Shown: positions 24,199-35,335, counted from the first letter of the stretch. The stretch is 64,000 nucleotides of DNA from Methylobacterium amylolyticum (GCF_030700245.1 NZ_JAUYZI010000016.1:1-64000); one strand, 5' to 3'. Translations and numbers: made by a program. The notes: generated from the letters alone by a model not told the origin.

Positions 24199-24375
24199 CT
24201 TGTCCTCCGCCGATGCCTGAGTCAGATGCTCCGCAAACCCCGGCGGGATGGCCCTGTTCCGATCCCCGCCCGGCGCGGATTCGCGGCTGGTCACACCGCC
24301 GCATGACGCGGCCGGGCCATGGACGGTCGAACCGGGGGCGTGTAGGCGCGAGGCTCGGAAGGGACGAGGTTCGAC

Positions 24376-24693
24376 ATGGCCGGCACGCTCGCGGACCGCG
24401 TCGCGGAGGCCGCCGGAACGGCGCGGCGCCGGGCCGAGGCCTTCCCCGGTTCGGTCTCGAAGGACGCCTTGCCCTGGGCGGTGATCGAGGCGTTCGACGC
24501 CGATGTCCGCGGCAGGGTCGCGCGGGATGCGCGCATCGAGGACGAGCGCGACCGCGTGCTGATCGCCGCCGTCAAGCTCGCCGAGACGCCGCCGGACGAG
24601 GCCGATGCGGTCGCGGCCGCGCGCCGGCATCTCGTCGACGCGATCGATTATCTGGAGCAGGCGGTGCTGCGGTTCGGCGGCGTCGGCCGGTAG
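24376..24693 (+). CDS. Helical protein, 105 aa, unknown
   Basis: The ATG at 24376 follows GGAAGGGACGAGGTTCG. The product (MAGTLADRVAEAAGTARRRA, then IEAFDADVRGRVARDARIED and ADAVAAARRHLVDAIDYLEQ) is fully helical and charged, cytoplasmic, with no known motif. It is convergent with lpd, and a perfect hairpin lies between their stop codons. Confidence 0.65.
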   Translation: MAGTLADRVAEAAGTARRRAEAFPGSVSKDALPWAVIEAFDADVRGRVARDARIEDERDRVLIAAVKLAETPPDEADAVAAARRHLVDAIDYLEQAVLRFGGVGR

Positions 24694-24720
24694 ACGCGCC
24701 GCCTCGCCGAGAGGTCGGTA

Positions 24721-24742
24721 GCCGGCGGCATACGCCGCCGGC
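24721..24742. terminator. Bidirectional hairpin between convergent genes
   Basis: GCCGGCGGC, loop ATAC, GCCGCCGGC: perfect 9-bp arms with a 4-base loop. It lies 27 bases after the plus-strand gene at 24376-24693 and six bases after the lpd stop on the minus strand. On the plus strand it is followed by CGCTTT, so it can serve both transcripts. Confidence 0.75.
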
Positions 24743-24747
24743 CGCTT

Positions 24748-26595
<1,848 letters not shown>

Positions 26596-26643
26596 GCGCT
26601 CACCCTCTCCATTCGCGTCGGGGATCGTCGTCGGGGCCGGCCG

Positions 26644-27936
26644 TCAGACGACGAGCCGGCGGACGTCCTCCAGGGTGTGGGCGAGGTGGCGGGTGAAGCG
26701 CGCGGCGAGCGCCCCGTCGATCACGCGGTGGTCGTAGGAGACGCAGAGCGGGAGCATCAGGCGGGGCTTGAACTCCTTGCCGTCCCAGACCGGCGCCATC
26801 TTCGAGCGCACGACGCCGAGGATCGCCACCTCCGGCGCGTTGACCAGCGGCGTGAAGTGGCTGCCGCCGATGCCGCCGAGCGAGGAGATCGTGAAGGTCG
26901 CCCCCTGCATGTCGCCGCCGCCGAGCTTGCCGTCGCGGGCCTTCTTCGAGATCGCGCCGAGTTCCTGGCTGATCTCGACGATGCCCTTCCGGTCGGCGTC
27001 CTTGACCACCGGCACCACGAGCCCGTCCGGCGTGTCGACCGCCACGCCGATATTGTAGAACTTCTTGAGGATCAGCGCGTCCTTCTCGGGACTCAAGGAT
27101 GCGTTGAACTCCGGGTGCGCCCGCAGGGCCGAGACGGAAGCCTTGATCAGGAAGGCGAGCAGGGTGACGCGGTAGCCCTTCTCCTTGCCCGCCGTGTCGA
27201 GTTCCTTGCGGTAGGCGTCGGTGTCGGTGATGTCCGACTCGTCTGTGTGGGTGACGAGCGGCACGTTGAGCCACGCCCGGTGCAGGTGCGGCCCCGAGAT
27301 CTTCTTGATCCGCGGGAGCGGCCGATGCTCGATCGGGCCGAACTTCGAGAAGTCGACCGCCGGGATCTCGGGGATGCCCATGCCGCCGGACGCCATCACC
27401 GCGCCGCCCGCCGCCGCGGCCGGGGCGGCCGAGCGGGTGAGGTGGCCGCGCACGTCCTCCTTGGTGATCCGGCCCTTGTCGCCGGTGCCCTTGACGCCGG
27501 TCAGGTCGACGCCGAGCTCGCGGGCGATGCGGCGCACCGCCGGGCTCGCGTGGACGTTCGAGAAGTCCGGGATGTTCGAGGCGGCGCGCGGCGCCGGGGC
27601 GGCCGCGGCCGGGGGTGCGGAGGCGGTCGGCGCCGGCTCCTGCTTCTCGACGAGCGCGGCGGTGTCGGCCGCGGCGGGCGTGCTCGGGGCCTCGCCCGCG
27701 CCCTCGCCGGCGAGCAGCAGGACGGGCGAGCCCTCGCTGACCTTGTCGCCGATCTTCACGAGGATCTTCTCGACGACGCCCGCCTGCGGCGAGGGCACGT
27801 CCATCGTCGCCTTGTCGGATTCGAGCGAGACCAGCGGGTCGTCCGGCCCGATCGTGTCGCCTTCCTTCACGAAGATCTCGATGATCGGGATGTCCGTGAA
27901 ATCGCCGATGTCGGGAATCTTGACCTCAATACCCAC
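26644..27936 (-). CDS. aceF: Pyruvate dehydrogenase E2, dihydrolipoyl acetyltransferase
   Basis: The 430-aa protein begins with one lipoyl domain (FVKEGDTIGPDDPLVSLESD, then KATMDVPSPQAGVVEKILV; lipoylated Lys at about 43). An Ala/Pro-rich linker leads to the E1/E3-binding domain (VHASPAVRRIARELGVDLTG, then TGDKGRITKEDVRGHLTRS, residues about 135-175). The rest is the acetyltransferase catalytic domain, with VSYDHRVIDGALAARFTRHL carrying the active-site His and Asp. It transfers acetyl groups to CoA as the core of the complex. It has one lipoyl domain, where E. coli AceF has three; the extra one on Lpd may compensate. The gene lies 116 bases after aceE. Confidence 0.96.
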   Translation of the reverse strand: MGIEVKIPDIGDFTDIPIIEIFVKEGDTIGPDDPLVSLESDKATMDVPSPQAGVVEKILVKIGDKVSEGSPVLLLAGEGAGEAPSTPAAADTAALVEKQEPAPTASAPPAAAAPAPRAASNIPDFSNVHASPAVRRIARELGVDLTGVKGTGDKGRITKEDVRGHLTRSAAPAAAAGGAVMASGGMGIPEIPAVDFSKFGPIEHRPLPRIKKISGPHLHRAWLNVPLVTHTDESDITDTDAYRKELDTAGKEKGYRVTLLAFLIKASVSALRAHPEFNASLSPEKDALILKKFYNIGVAVDTPDGLVVPVVKDADRKGIVEISQELGAISKKARDGKLGGGDMQGATFTISSLGGIGGSHFTPLVNAPEVAILGVVRSKMAPVWDGKEFKPRLMLPLCVSYDHRVIDGALAARFTRHLAHTLEDVRRLVV

Positions 27937-28052
27937 TGCTCATCCTCCCAAAGCATCGGCCTCTGCGGGGCCTGGATCCGTCCGAATTGTCCGTCGTGAT
28001 GGCGCGCGGCCGCCCCCGCGCCAGCGGGGCGGCGGCCGGAGATCGGGATGCC

Positions 28053-30716
28053 CTAGACCGTCCAGGGGGCGGGCTTGGACGTGTCGAGGCCATACTTGGC
28101 GATGGCCTCGGTGACCTTCGCCTTCGGCACCGCGCCCTCCTCGGCCAGGCACTGGAGCGCGGCGACCGCGGTCCAGTAGCGGTTGACCTCGAAGAAGTCG
28201 CGCAGCCGCTTGCGGTAGTCGGAGCGGCCGAAGCCATCCGTGCCGAGCACCCGGTAGCGGCCGGGCACCCAGGCGCGGATCTGGTCGGCGAACAGCCGCA
28301 TGTAGTCGGTGGTGGCGATCACCGGCCCGGACCGGCCCGTGAGGCAGGTCTCGACGTAGGACTTGCGCGGCGCCTCCTCCGGGTGGAGCAGGTTCCAGCG
28401 CTCGCAGGCCATCGCCTCGCGGCGCAGTTCAGTGAAGCTTGGGCAGCTCCAGATGTCCGAGACCACGCCGAAATCCTGTTCCAGGAGATCGGCCGCGGCG
28501 ATCGCCTCGCGCAGGATGACGCCGCTGCCCATGAGCTGCACCCGCGGCGCGCCCGCCTTCCCTTTGCCCTCGCGGAACAGATACATCCCCTTGAGGATGC
28601 CTTCCTCGGCACCGTCCGGCATGCCGGGGTGCTCGTAGTTCTCGTTCATCACGGTGATGTAGTAGTAGACGTCCTCCTGCTCGGCATACATCCGGCGCAG
28701 GCCGTCCTGCACGATCACCGCGACTTCGTACGAGAAGGTCGGGTCGTAGGAGACGCAGTTCGGGATGGTCGCCGAGAACAGGTGGCTGTGCCCGTCCTCG
28801 TGCTGGAGGCCCTCGCCGTTCAGCGTCGTGCGCCCGGCGGTGCCGCCGATGAGGAAGCCGCGGGCGCGCATGTCGCCCGCCGCCCAGGCGAGGTCGCCGA
28901 CCCGCTGGAAGCCGAACATCGAGTAGTAGATGTAGAACGGGATCGTCGGCGCGTCGGAGTGCGAGTACGAGGTCGCCGCCGCGATCCACGAGGACATGGC
29001 GCCGGGCTCGTTGATGCCCTCCTGGAGCATCTGACCCTTCTCGTCCTCCTTGTAGTACATGAGCTGGTTGGCATCCTCCGGCCGGTAGAGCTGGCCGACC
29101 TGGCTGAAGATGCCGAACTGGCGGAACATGCCCTCCATGCCGAAGGTCCGGCTCTCGTCGGGCACGATCGGCACGATGCGGTTGCCGATGTTCTTGTCGC
29201 GCAGAAGCGTGTTGAGGATGCGCACGAAGGCCATCGTCGTGGAGATCTCGCGGCCGGCGGTCTCCTTCAACTGCGCGCCGAAGGCCGAGAGCGCCGGGAT
29301 CTCCAGGGACTTCGACGTGCGCCGCCGGGCCGGCAGCGGGCCGCCGAGCGCCTGCCGCCGGGCCTGGAGGTAGCGCATCTCCGGGCTGCCCTCGGCGAAG
29401 CGGATGAACGGGATCTCCTTGATCTGCTCGTCCGACAGCTCGATCCCGAAGCGGTCGCGGAACTGCTTGAGCACCGCCTCGCCCATCTTCTTCTGCTGGT
29501 GGGTGATGTTCTGCGCCTCACCCGCCTCGCCCATGCCGTAACCCTTCACGGTCTTGGCGAGGATCAGCGTCGGCTGGCCCTTGTGCTTCACGGCGGCCGA
29601 GTAGGCCGCGAACACCTTCGCCGGATCGTGGCCGCCGCGGGTCAGGCGGAAGATGTCCTCGTCCGACCAGTCCTTCACCAGCGCCGCGGTCTCCGGGTAC
29701 CTCCCGAAGAAGTGCTCGCGGATGTAGGCGCCGTTCTTGGACTTGAAGTCCTGGTACTCGCCGTCGACGCACTCCTCCATCAGCCGCACCAGCGTGCCGG
29801 TGGTGTCGCGCTGGAGCAGCTCGTCCCAGCCCGAACCCCACAGGCACTTGATGACGTTCCAGCCGGCGCCGCGGAAATCGGCCTCCAACTCCTGGACGAT
29901 CTTGCCGTTGCCGCGCACCGGCCCGTCGAGCCGCTGGAGGTTGCAGTTGATGACGAAGACGAGGTTGTCGAGCTTCTCGCGCGCGGCCATCGAGATGGCG
30001 CCGAGGCTCTCCGGCTCGTCCATCTCGCCGTCGCCCATGAACGCCCAGACCTTGCGGCCGTCGGTGTTGGCGTGGCCGCGGTGGTGCAGGTAGCGCAGGT
30101 AGCGGGCCTGATAGATCGCCATCAGCGGCCCGAGGCCCATCGAGACGGTGGGGAACTGCCAGAAATCCGGCATCAGCCAGGGATGGGGGTAGGAAGACAG
30201 GCCCTTGCCGTCGACCTCCTGGCGGAAGTTGAGGAGCTGCTCCTCGGTCAGCCGGCCTTCGAGGAAGGCGCGGGCGTAGACGCCGGGCGCCGAGTGACCC
30301 TGGACGTAGATCAGGTCGCCGCCGCGGCCTTCGCTATCGCCCTTCCAGAAATGCATGAACCCGGTGTCGTACAGGGTCGCCGACGACTGGAAGCTGGCGA
30401 TGTGGCCGCCGAGCTCGGACGATTCCTTGTTGGCGCGCAGGATGATGGCGATGGCGTTCCAGCGGATCGCCGAGCGGATCCGGTGCTCGATCGCCCGGTC
30501 GCCCGGGTGCGGATCCTGCTTGTCGACCGGAATCGTGTTCAGGTAGGCGGTGTTGGCGGAGTAGGGCACCGGCGCGCCGCGCTTGCGGGCGCCCTCGACC
30601 ACCTGCTCGATCAGGAAGTGCGCCCGCTCCGGCCCCTCGATTTCGAGCACGCCGTCGAGGGAATCCAGCCATTCCTGAGTTTCGACCGGGTCGAGGTCGC
30701 GGAACGGTGCGTTCAT
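28053..30716 (-). CDS. aceE: Pyruvate dehydrogenase E1, homodimeric type
   Basis: The start at 30716 (MNAPFRDLDPVETQEWLDSL) has AGGAAGG upstream. The 887-aa length and sequence are those of the single-chain AceE E1: HRIRSAIRWNAIAIILRANK, GHIASFQSSATLYDTGFMHF, the thiamine diphosphate motif GDGEMDEPESLGAISMAARE to LVFVINCNLQRLDGPV, and WDELLQRDTTGTLVRLMEEC. It decarboxylates pyruvate and acetylates the lipoyl groups of E2. Many alphaproteobacteria use a two-chain (PdhA/PdhB) E1; the homodimeric form here is the type known from E. coli. It is the first gene of the operon; its promoter must lie in the long upstream gap. Confidence 0.96.
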   Translation of the reverse strand: MNAPFRDLDPVETQEWLDSLDGVLEIEGPERAHFLIEQVVEGARKRGAPVPYSANTAYLNTIPVDKQDPHPGDRAIEHRIRSAIRWNAIAIILRANKESSELGGHIASFQSSATLYDTGFMHFWKGDSEGRGGDLIYVQGHSAPGVYARAFLEGRLTEEQLLNFRQEVDGKGLSSYPHPWLMPDFWQFPTVSMGLGPLMAIYQARYLRYLHHRGHANTDGRKVWAFMGDGEMDEPESLGAISMAAREKLDNLVFVINCNLQRLDGPVRGNGKIVQELEADFRGAGWNVIKCLWGSGWDELLQRDTTGTLVRLMEECVDGEYQDFKSKNGAYIREHFFGRYPETAALVKDWSDEDIFRLTRGGHDPAKVFAAYSAAVKHKGQPTLILAKTVKGYGMGEAGEAQNITHQQKKMGEAVLKQFRDRFGIELSDEQIKEIPFIRFAEGSPEMRYLQARRQALGGPLPARRRTSKSLEIPALSAFGAQLKETAGREISTTMAFVRILNTLLRDKNIGNRIVPIVPDESRTFGMEGMFRQFGIFSQVGQLYRPEDANQLMYYKEDEKGQMLQEGINEPGAMSSWIAAATSYSHSDAPTIPFYIYYSMFGFQRVGDLAWAAGDMRARGFLIGGTAGRTTLNGEGLQHEDGHSHLFSATIPNCVSYDPTFSYEVAVIVQDGLRRMYAEQEDVYYYITVMNENYEHPGMPDGAEEGILKGMYLFREGKGKAGAPRVQLMGSGVILREAIAAADLLEQDFGVVSDIWSCPSFTELRREAMACERWNLLHPEEAPRKSYVETCLTGRSGPVIATTDYMRLFADQIRAWVPGRYRVLGTDGFGRSDYRKRLRDFFEVNRYWTAVAALQCLAEEGAVPKAKVTEAIAKYGLDTSKPAPWTV

Positions 30717-31440
30717 CTGTGTTGCCTTCCTGGGAGGGGTCTGCGGCGCGAGGCTGCGCCGTGACCGGGCGGACGGATCTCGATGGGTCGCCGCGCGCCG
30801 CGTGGCCGCGCGGCGGCGGACGGGTCAGGCGGTCATGACGGGGACGCGAAACGTTCGGGCCCCGCACCGCCGTGCCGCGGCTCGGGGCAGGCGGATCGCC
30901 GTCGCGGATGGACCGGTGATCGGACCCGTTCTGTCAGCATCCCGCCCGAACCCCATCCGATGCGACCCATCGATGGACGGAGAGGCGGTCTTCGCGGGAG
31001 GTTCGCGCATCCGGCGTCGAGCGCTGTCGAGAACACCGGAGACGAGCTTCCTCAACGTGCCACCTTCGTTCACCGCGCGGCAGGCACCCGGAGACCGGGT
31101 GCGCGGCCCCGGAACCGACCGGCATCCGGTCGCGACTCCTGGTACGCACGCCCTGTCCCGGCCGGGAAAGCCCTTGTGCGGGAGTGTTGTAGCGTCGCGG
31201 ATGGCGGCGTCTATGATGCGGGCGACAGCGGCGCCCGCTTTGAAACTCGTAACGCGCAGGTCGCCGCGAGACCCGCCCTCGGCTCTACACCTTACGATCG
31301 TGTCGACTCGGCCACAGCGTGCATCGCCGCCGCCCGGACGCCGTGCCGGGCGGTTCGGTCGGCGCCCGGACCCGCCGTGGCGCGCGCGCCCGCCTACCCT
31401 CGCGAATCGATCGTCGCTCCGAGCGCCCTCGCGCGCTCCG
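30717..31440. other. 724-base intergenic region upstream of aceE
   Basis: This is the longest gene-free stretch in the window. It lies upstream of aceE and downstream of the dgcA-like gene (both minus strand), so it must hold the aceE promoter and leader. Frames crossing it are Arg-rich and without ribosome binding sites. I see no riboswitch that I recognise and no clear repeat. Base composition is a little lower in GC than the coding DNA. Confidence 0.5.
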
Positions 31441-32424
31441 TCAGCCCCACAGCTCCGGCTCCGGCGGGTAGATCGTGCTGCCCGCGTAGCGCAGTGGCGG
31501 CTCGCGGTCGCGGGCGAGCAGCAGCGGCCCGTCGAGGTCGACGAAGTCGGCGTGGTGCGCGAGCAGGGTGGCGGGCGCCATGCTGAGCGAGGTGCCGAGC
31601 ATGCAGCCGACCATCACCGACAGGCCCCGCGCCCGCGCCGCGTGGGCGAGCATGACCGCCTCGGTCAGGCCGCCGGTCTTGTCGAGCTTGATGTTGATCG
31701 CGTCGTAGCGTCCGGCCAGTGCGTCGAGGCCGGCGCGGTCGTGCAGGCTCTCGTCGGCGCAGATCGGGATCGGGTGGGGGATCTCCGCGAGCAGGGCGTC
31801 CGCGTCCGCCGGCAGCGGCTGCTCGATCAGCGCGACGCCGGCCGCGACGCAGGCGGCGAGATTCGCCTCCAGGGTCTCGGGGCGCCACGCCTCGTTGGCG
31901 TCGACGATCAGCCGCGCGTCGGGAGCCCCGGCCCGCACCGCGGCGATGCGCTCGGGGTCGCCCGCGCCGCCGAGCTTCACCTTCAAGAGCGGGCGCGCGG
32001 CGGCCCCGCGGGCGGCCTCCCCCATGCTTTCGGGGGTGCCGAGGCTCAGGGTGTAGGCGGTGGTCGCCGGCTCGGGCGCCGGCAGGCCGGCGATGTCGTG
32101 GGCGCGGCGGCCCTGGAGCTTGGCCTCCAGGTCGAACAGGGCGCAGTCGAGGGCGTTGCGGGCCGCGCCCGCCGGCATCCGCTCCATCAGCTCGGCCCGG
32201 CCGATGCCGGCCGCGATCGCCGCGGCCTGCGCCTCGATCAGCGCGGCGACGCTCTCGACGCTCTCGCCGTAGCGCGGGTAGGGCACGCACTCGCCGCGCC
32301 CGGCGGCCTCGCCCTCCGTGATCCGCGCCACCACCACCGCGATCTCGGTGCGGCTGCCCCGGGAGATCGTGAAGGCGCCGGCGATGGGGAACCGCTCGAC
32401 GGCGAGGGTGAGCGCGCGGGCCAT
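31441..32424 (-). CDS. dgcA: L-Ala-D/L-Glu-type epimerase of the enolase superfamily (DgcA-like)
   Basis: The 327-aa protein is a muconate-lactonizing-enzyme-like epimerase: ERFPIAGAFTISRGSRTEIA at the N-terminal capping domain, RPLLKVKLGGAGDPERIAAV with the K-x-K catalytic Lys, ARLIVDANEAWRPETLEANL (metal Asp), VALIEQPLPADADALLAEIP (Glu), IPICADESLHDRAGLDALAG (Asp) and YDAINIKLDKTGGLTEAVML (second catalytic Lys). This is the pattern of dipeptide epimerases such as YcjG. It starts one base after the dgcN-like stop (TGA-G-ATG), so the two are translationally linked. In the described dgcN-dgcA pair the epimerase acts on N-acetyl-glutamate; I infer the same here. Confidence 0.85.
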   Translation of the reverse strand: MARALTLAVERFPIAGAFTISRGSRTEIAVVVARITEGEAAGRGECVPYPRYGESVESVAALIEAQAAAIAAGIGRAELMERMPAGAARNALDCALFDLEAKLQGRRAHDIAGLPAPEPATTAYTLSLGTPESMGEAARGAAARPLLKVKLGGAGDPERIAAVRAGAPDARLIVDANEAWRPETLEANLAACVAAGVALIEQPLPADADALLAEIPHPIPICADESLHDRAGLDALAGRYDAINIKLDKTGGLTEAVMLAHAARARGLSVMVGCMLGTSLSMAPATLLAHHADFVDLDGPLLLARDREPPLRYAGSTIYPPEPELWG

Positions 32425-32425
32425 C

Positions 32426-33439
32426 TCAAGCCTCCGGGAAGTCGGCGACGATCCGGTCGACGAGAGCCTCGACGCCGAAGCGCACCGGGTCGGTGGCGGG
32501 CAGGCCGTGCTCGGTCGCGATCTGATCGAGCAGCGCCCGGGCCTCGTCCTCGGGCAGCGCCTGGGTGTTCACCGCGATGCCGACCGGCCGGATGTCCGGG
32601 TTGGTCAGGCTGCCGAGCTGCACGGTGAGGTCGATCACCTGGCGGATCGTCGGCAGCGGGTGCTGCACGCCGCGCATCGTCGTGCGGGTCGGCTCGTGGC
32701 AGACCACGAACGCGTCGGCCTGCGCCCCGTGCAGCAGGCCGAGGCTGACGCCGGCGAACGACGGGTGGTAGAGCGAGCCCTGGCCCTCGATCAGGTCCCA
32801 GTGGTTCGGTGCGGCCTCCGGCGCGATCGACTCGACGGCGCCGGAGATGAAGTCGGCCACCACCGCGTCGATGGCGACGCCCCGGCCGGAGATGAACACG
32901 CCGGTCTGGCCGGTGGCGCGGAAATCCGCGTCGAGGCCCCGGTCACGCATGCCCTTCTCCAGCGCCAGCACCGTGTACTTCTTCCCCACCGAGCAGTCGG
33001 TGCCGACGGTGAGCAGGCGCCGGCCCGCCCGCTTCGTGCCCTTGCCGGTCGGGAAGGTCTCGCTGGTGTGGCGCACGTCGTGCAGCCGGCAGCCGCGGCG
33101 CTCGGCGGCCTCGGCGATGGCCGGCACCGCACCGAGCCGCACGTGCAGGCCGCTCGCCACGTCGAGCCCGGCCTCGATCGCCGCCACGATCTCCGTCACC
33201 CAGTGGTCGGGCAGCACGCCGCCCGCGTTGACGACGCCGACCACCAGGGTCCGGCAGCCCTTGGCCAGGGCCTCGGGCAGGGTCAGGTCGGGGATGCCGA
33301 GGTCGGCCTTGCAGCCCGGCAGCCGCATCTGGCCGACGCACCATTCCGGCCGCCAGTCCTTGATCCCGTAGGCAGTCTTGGCCGCCAGTGCGTCGGGCAC
33401 GTCGCCCAGGAACATCAGGTAGGGCGTGGCGATCTGCAT
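32426..33439 (-). CDS. dgcN: DUF1611 protein, D-glutamate N-acetyltransferase type (DgcN-like)
   Basis: The 337-aa product is a DUF1611-family protein with a P-loop-like core: PYLMFLGDVPDALAAKTAYG, KGCRTLVVGVVNAGGVLPDH, LLTVGTDCSVGKKYTVLALE (Walker-A-like GTDCSVGKKYT), ATGQTGVFISGRGVAIDAVV and WDLIEGQGSLYHPSFAGVSL. In marine bacteria a protein of this family (DgcN) acetylates D-glutamate, and the next gene product (DgcA) epimerises it towards L-glutamate. The same two-gene order here, with a single base between the genes, supports that role. Many databases still list this family as unknown or as an NAD-dependent epimerase. The exact substrate is not proven by sequence. Confidence 0.82.
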   Translation of the reverse strand: MQIATPYLMFLGDVPDALAAKTAYGIKDWRPEWCVGQMRLPGCKADLGIPDLTLPEALAKGCRTLVVGVVNAGGVLPDHWVTEIVAAIEAGLDVASGLHVRLGAVPAIAEAAERRGCRLHDVRHTSETFPTGKGTKRAGRRLLTVGTDCSVGKKYTVLALEKGMRDRGLDADFRATGQTGVFISGRGVAIDAVVADFISGAVESIAPEAAPNHWDLIEGQGSLYHPSFAGVSLGLLHGAQADAFVVCHEPTRTTMRGVQHPLPTIRQVIDLTVQLGSLTNPDIRPVGIAVNTQALPEDEARALLDQIATEHGLPATDPVRFGVEALVDRIVADFPEA

Positions 33440-33503
33440 CGGTCGAAAGGCTCCGGCTCGCGCCGTCTATGCGGGATCGCTGGCCCTCAACGCAACGCCA
33501 GAC

Positions 33504-33743
33504 TCACACCGGCCGCACCTCGTCGGGCTTCAGCTTGAGCGCCTTGGCGGTGCGCGTCGACAGGCTGCCGACGATCCGCACGTCCGCGGGCAACTCCGCC
33601 AGGGCCCGCACGGCGGCCAACGCCTCCTCGGGCTTGCGCTTCATCACCGCGTACACCACCGGGCCCAGCGCGCCGTCGTCGCCGTGCTCCGTCGTCAGCG
33701 CGACGAGATAGGTGGTATGGCGTCCCCGGGGGCGATCTGGCAT
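33504..33743 (-). CDS. Small conserved-type protein, 79 aa, unknown
   Basis: The frame from the ATG at 33743 (MPDRPRGRHTTYLVALTTEH) gives a balanced alpha/beta sequence: GALGPVVYAVMKRKPEEALA, AVRALAELPADVRIVGSLST, then RTAKALKLKPDEVRPV. The ribosome binding site is weak. The region VRIVGSLSTRTAKALKLK could bind nucleic acid, but nothing identifies a family. It stands 64 bases upstream of dgcN and is divergent from the DUF47 gene. Confidence 0.7.
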   Translation of the reverse strand: MPDRPRGRHTTYLVALTTEHGDDGALGPVVYAVMKRKPEEALAAVRALAELPADVRIVGSLSTRTAKALKLKPDEVRPV

Positions 33744-33819
33744 GCGCGATCTTTGCCACGTCGGCTAAACAGTACCAATGCCCGCCTTATAACGGACATT
33801 GGACAACGGGAGGTGGCGG

Positions 33820-34464
33820 ATGCTCGGCTGGTTTCGGGCCTTGATGCCGCGGGAGGACCGCTTCTTCGAGCTGTTCGACCGCCACGCCGCGGCCCTGGTG
33901 GCCGGGGCCGAGGCGATGCAGGGCCTGCTCGAAGGCGGCGAGCGGGTGCCGCACTGGTGCCGGGTCATCGTCCAGCGGGAGCAGGAGGCGGACGGCATCG
34001 CCCGCGAGGTGCTGCTGGCCGTGCGGCGCAGCTTCATCACCCCCTTCGACCGCGGCGACATCAAGGACCTGATCCAGGCGATGGACGACGCCATCGACCA
34101 GATGCAGCGGACCGTGAAGACCGTCGAGCTGTACGAGGTCCGCAGCTTCGACCCGATGATGCGCGAGATGGGCGCCACGGCCCTGGAGGCCGCCAAGCTC
34201 GTCGCCGAGGCGGTGCCGCTGCTCAACGCCATCGGCACCCACGCGGTCCGGCTCGGGCAGCTCACCGAGGAGGTGACCCGCGTCGAGGGGCGTTCCGACG
34301 ACCTGCACGACCAGGGGCTCAAGGCACTCTATCAGGCGCACGGCCACGGCGACCCGATGCGCTACATGATCGGCCGCGAGATCTACGAGAGCCTGGAGGA
34401 GGTGGTCGACCGGTTCGAGGACGTGGCCAACGAGATCAACGGCATCGTCCTGGAGAACGTGTGA
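33820..34464 (+). CDS. DUF47 (PhoU-like) phosphate transport regulator
   Basis: The ATG at 33820 (MLGWFRALMPREDRFFELFD) has GGGAGG upstream, so I prefer it over 33799. The 214-aa product is the helical bundle of the DUF47/Pit-accessory family: FFELFDRHAAALVAGAEAMQ, VQREQEADGIAREVLLAVRR, SFITPFDRGDIKDLIQAMDD with metal-binding acidic residues, and YMIGREIYESLEEVVDRFED. Such proteins work with PiT-type phosphate carriers and usually sit directly before pit. Here pit follows on the same strand at 35336, but an opposite-strand hydratase gene lies between. Confidence 0.92.
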   Translation: MLGWFRALMPREDRFFELFDRHAAALVAGAEAMQGLLEGGERVPHWCRVIVQREQEADGIAREVLLAVRRSFITPFDRGDIKDLIQAMDDAIDQMQRTVKTVELYEVRSFDPMMREMGATALEAAKLVAEAVPLLNAIGTHAVRLGQLTEEVTRVEGRSDDLHDQGLKALYQAHGHGDPMRYMIGREIYESLEEVVDRFEDVANEINGIVLENV

Positions 34465-34475
34465 GGATGCCGCCC

Positions 34476-35288
34476 TCACGCCAGGGTCAGGGCGAGGCCG
34501 GGCAGCCTCGACCCGGAGAGATCGGCGCGCCACGTCTGCCCCGGCGCCACCGGAAGCACCCGCGTCAGCGTGCCGGTGGTGACGATCTCGCCCGCCGCCA
34601 GCGGCGGGCTCTCCGGATCGTTAGCCAGCGCAGCGACGAGGTGGGCCAGCGCCGCGAGCGGCCCGCCGCCGAGGACGTTCTTCGCGATGCCGCGATCGGC
34701 CTCCCGGCCGTCGCAGGACAGCGTGACGGTGAGGTCCGCGAGGTCCCGGATCCAGGCGCCGGCCTCCCCGTCGATCGGCACCCGCGCGCCGACGACCAGG
34801 GCGCCGTGCAGGCCGAAAGCGGCCACCGTGTCCGGGGCGGTGAAGCGCCAGCCCGGGTAGAGCGACTGCACGAGCTCGAAGCCGAGCGCCGCCCAGGCGA
34901 CGCAGCCGAGCAGCGCTTCCGCGTCCGCGCCGCGCTCGGGCGCCGCCGCGAGCCCGAACACGATCTCCGGCTCGATGCGCGGCTCGACCAGGGCGGCGAG
35001 CGGCAGCGGTCCGTCGCCGGCTTCGTGCAGGGTCGTGTCGTAGACGGTGCCCCAGATGGGCGCGCGGACGCCGTAGGTCTCCCAGAGCGTGGTGTTGGTG
35101 AAGCCGATCTTGCGGCCGACCGGCCGCTCGCCGCGCGCCTCGCGCAGGCGGCGCACCTCCGCCGCGACCCGGTAGGCGGCCGGCAGGTCGAGCCCCGGAT
35201 CCCAGTCGAACAGGGGCGCGATCGACCGGCGGTGCTCGTGCGCGGCCAGGATCGTGCGGGCGTGGGCGGCGGGGGAGACGGCACTCAT
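34476..35288 (-). CDS. 2-keto-4-pentenoate hydratase-type protein (FAH superfamily)
   Basis: The 270-aa product fits the MhpD/fumarylacetoacetase superfamily: LPAAYRVAAEVRRLREARGE, RPVGRKIGFTNTTLWETYGV, LVEPRIEPEIVFGLAAAPER with the E-P-E metal ligands, LGFELVQSLYPGWRFTAPDT, KNVLGGGPLAALAHLVAALA and AGEIVTTGTLTRVLPVAPGQ. These enzymes add water to 2-hydroxy-dienoates from aromatic meta-cleavage, but many members have other or unknown acids as substrate. No ring-cleavage genes are nearby. It is tail-to-tail with the DUF47 gene (11 bases) and head-to-head with pit (47 bases), so it appears inserted into a phosphate-uptake pair. Confidence 0.88.
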   Translation of the reverse strand: MSAVSPAAHARTILAAHEHRRSIAPLFDWDPGLDLPAAYRVAAEVRRLREARGERPVGRKIGFTNTTLWETYGVRAPIWGTVYDTTLHEAGDGPLPLAALVEPRIEPEIVFGLAAAPERGADAEALLGCVAWAALGFELVQSLYPGWRFTAPDTVAAFGLHGALVVGARVPIDGEAGAWIRDLADLTVTLSCDGREADRGIAKNVLGGGPLAALAHLVAALANDPESPPLAAGEIVTTGTLTRVLPVAPGQTWRADLSGSRLPGLALTLA

Positions 35289-35335
35289 CGCCCGCTTCTA
35301 GCACGACGGCCACGCGCCGAGGGGAGACGCGAGCG

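Noticed and set aside
30802..32628. Open frame of 608 codons on the plus strand through the aceE upstream gap and dgcA
   Set aside because: Half of it is antisense to the epimerase; the part in the gap is Arg-rich without a ribosome binding site or motif.
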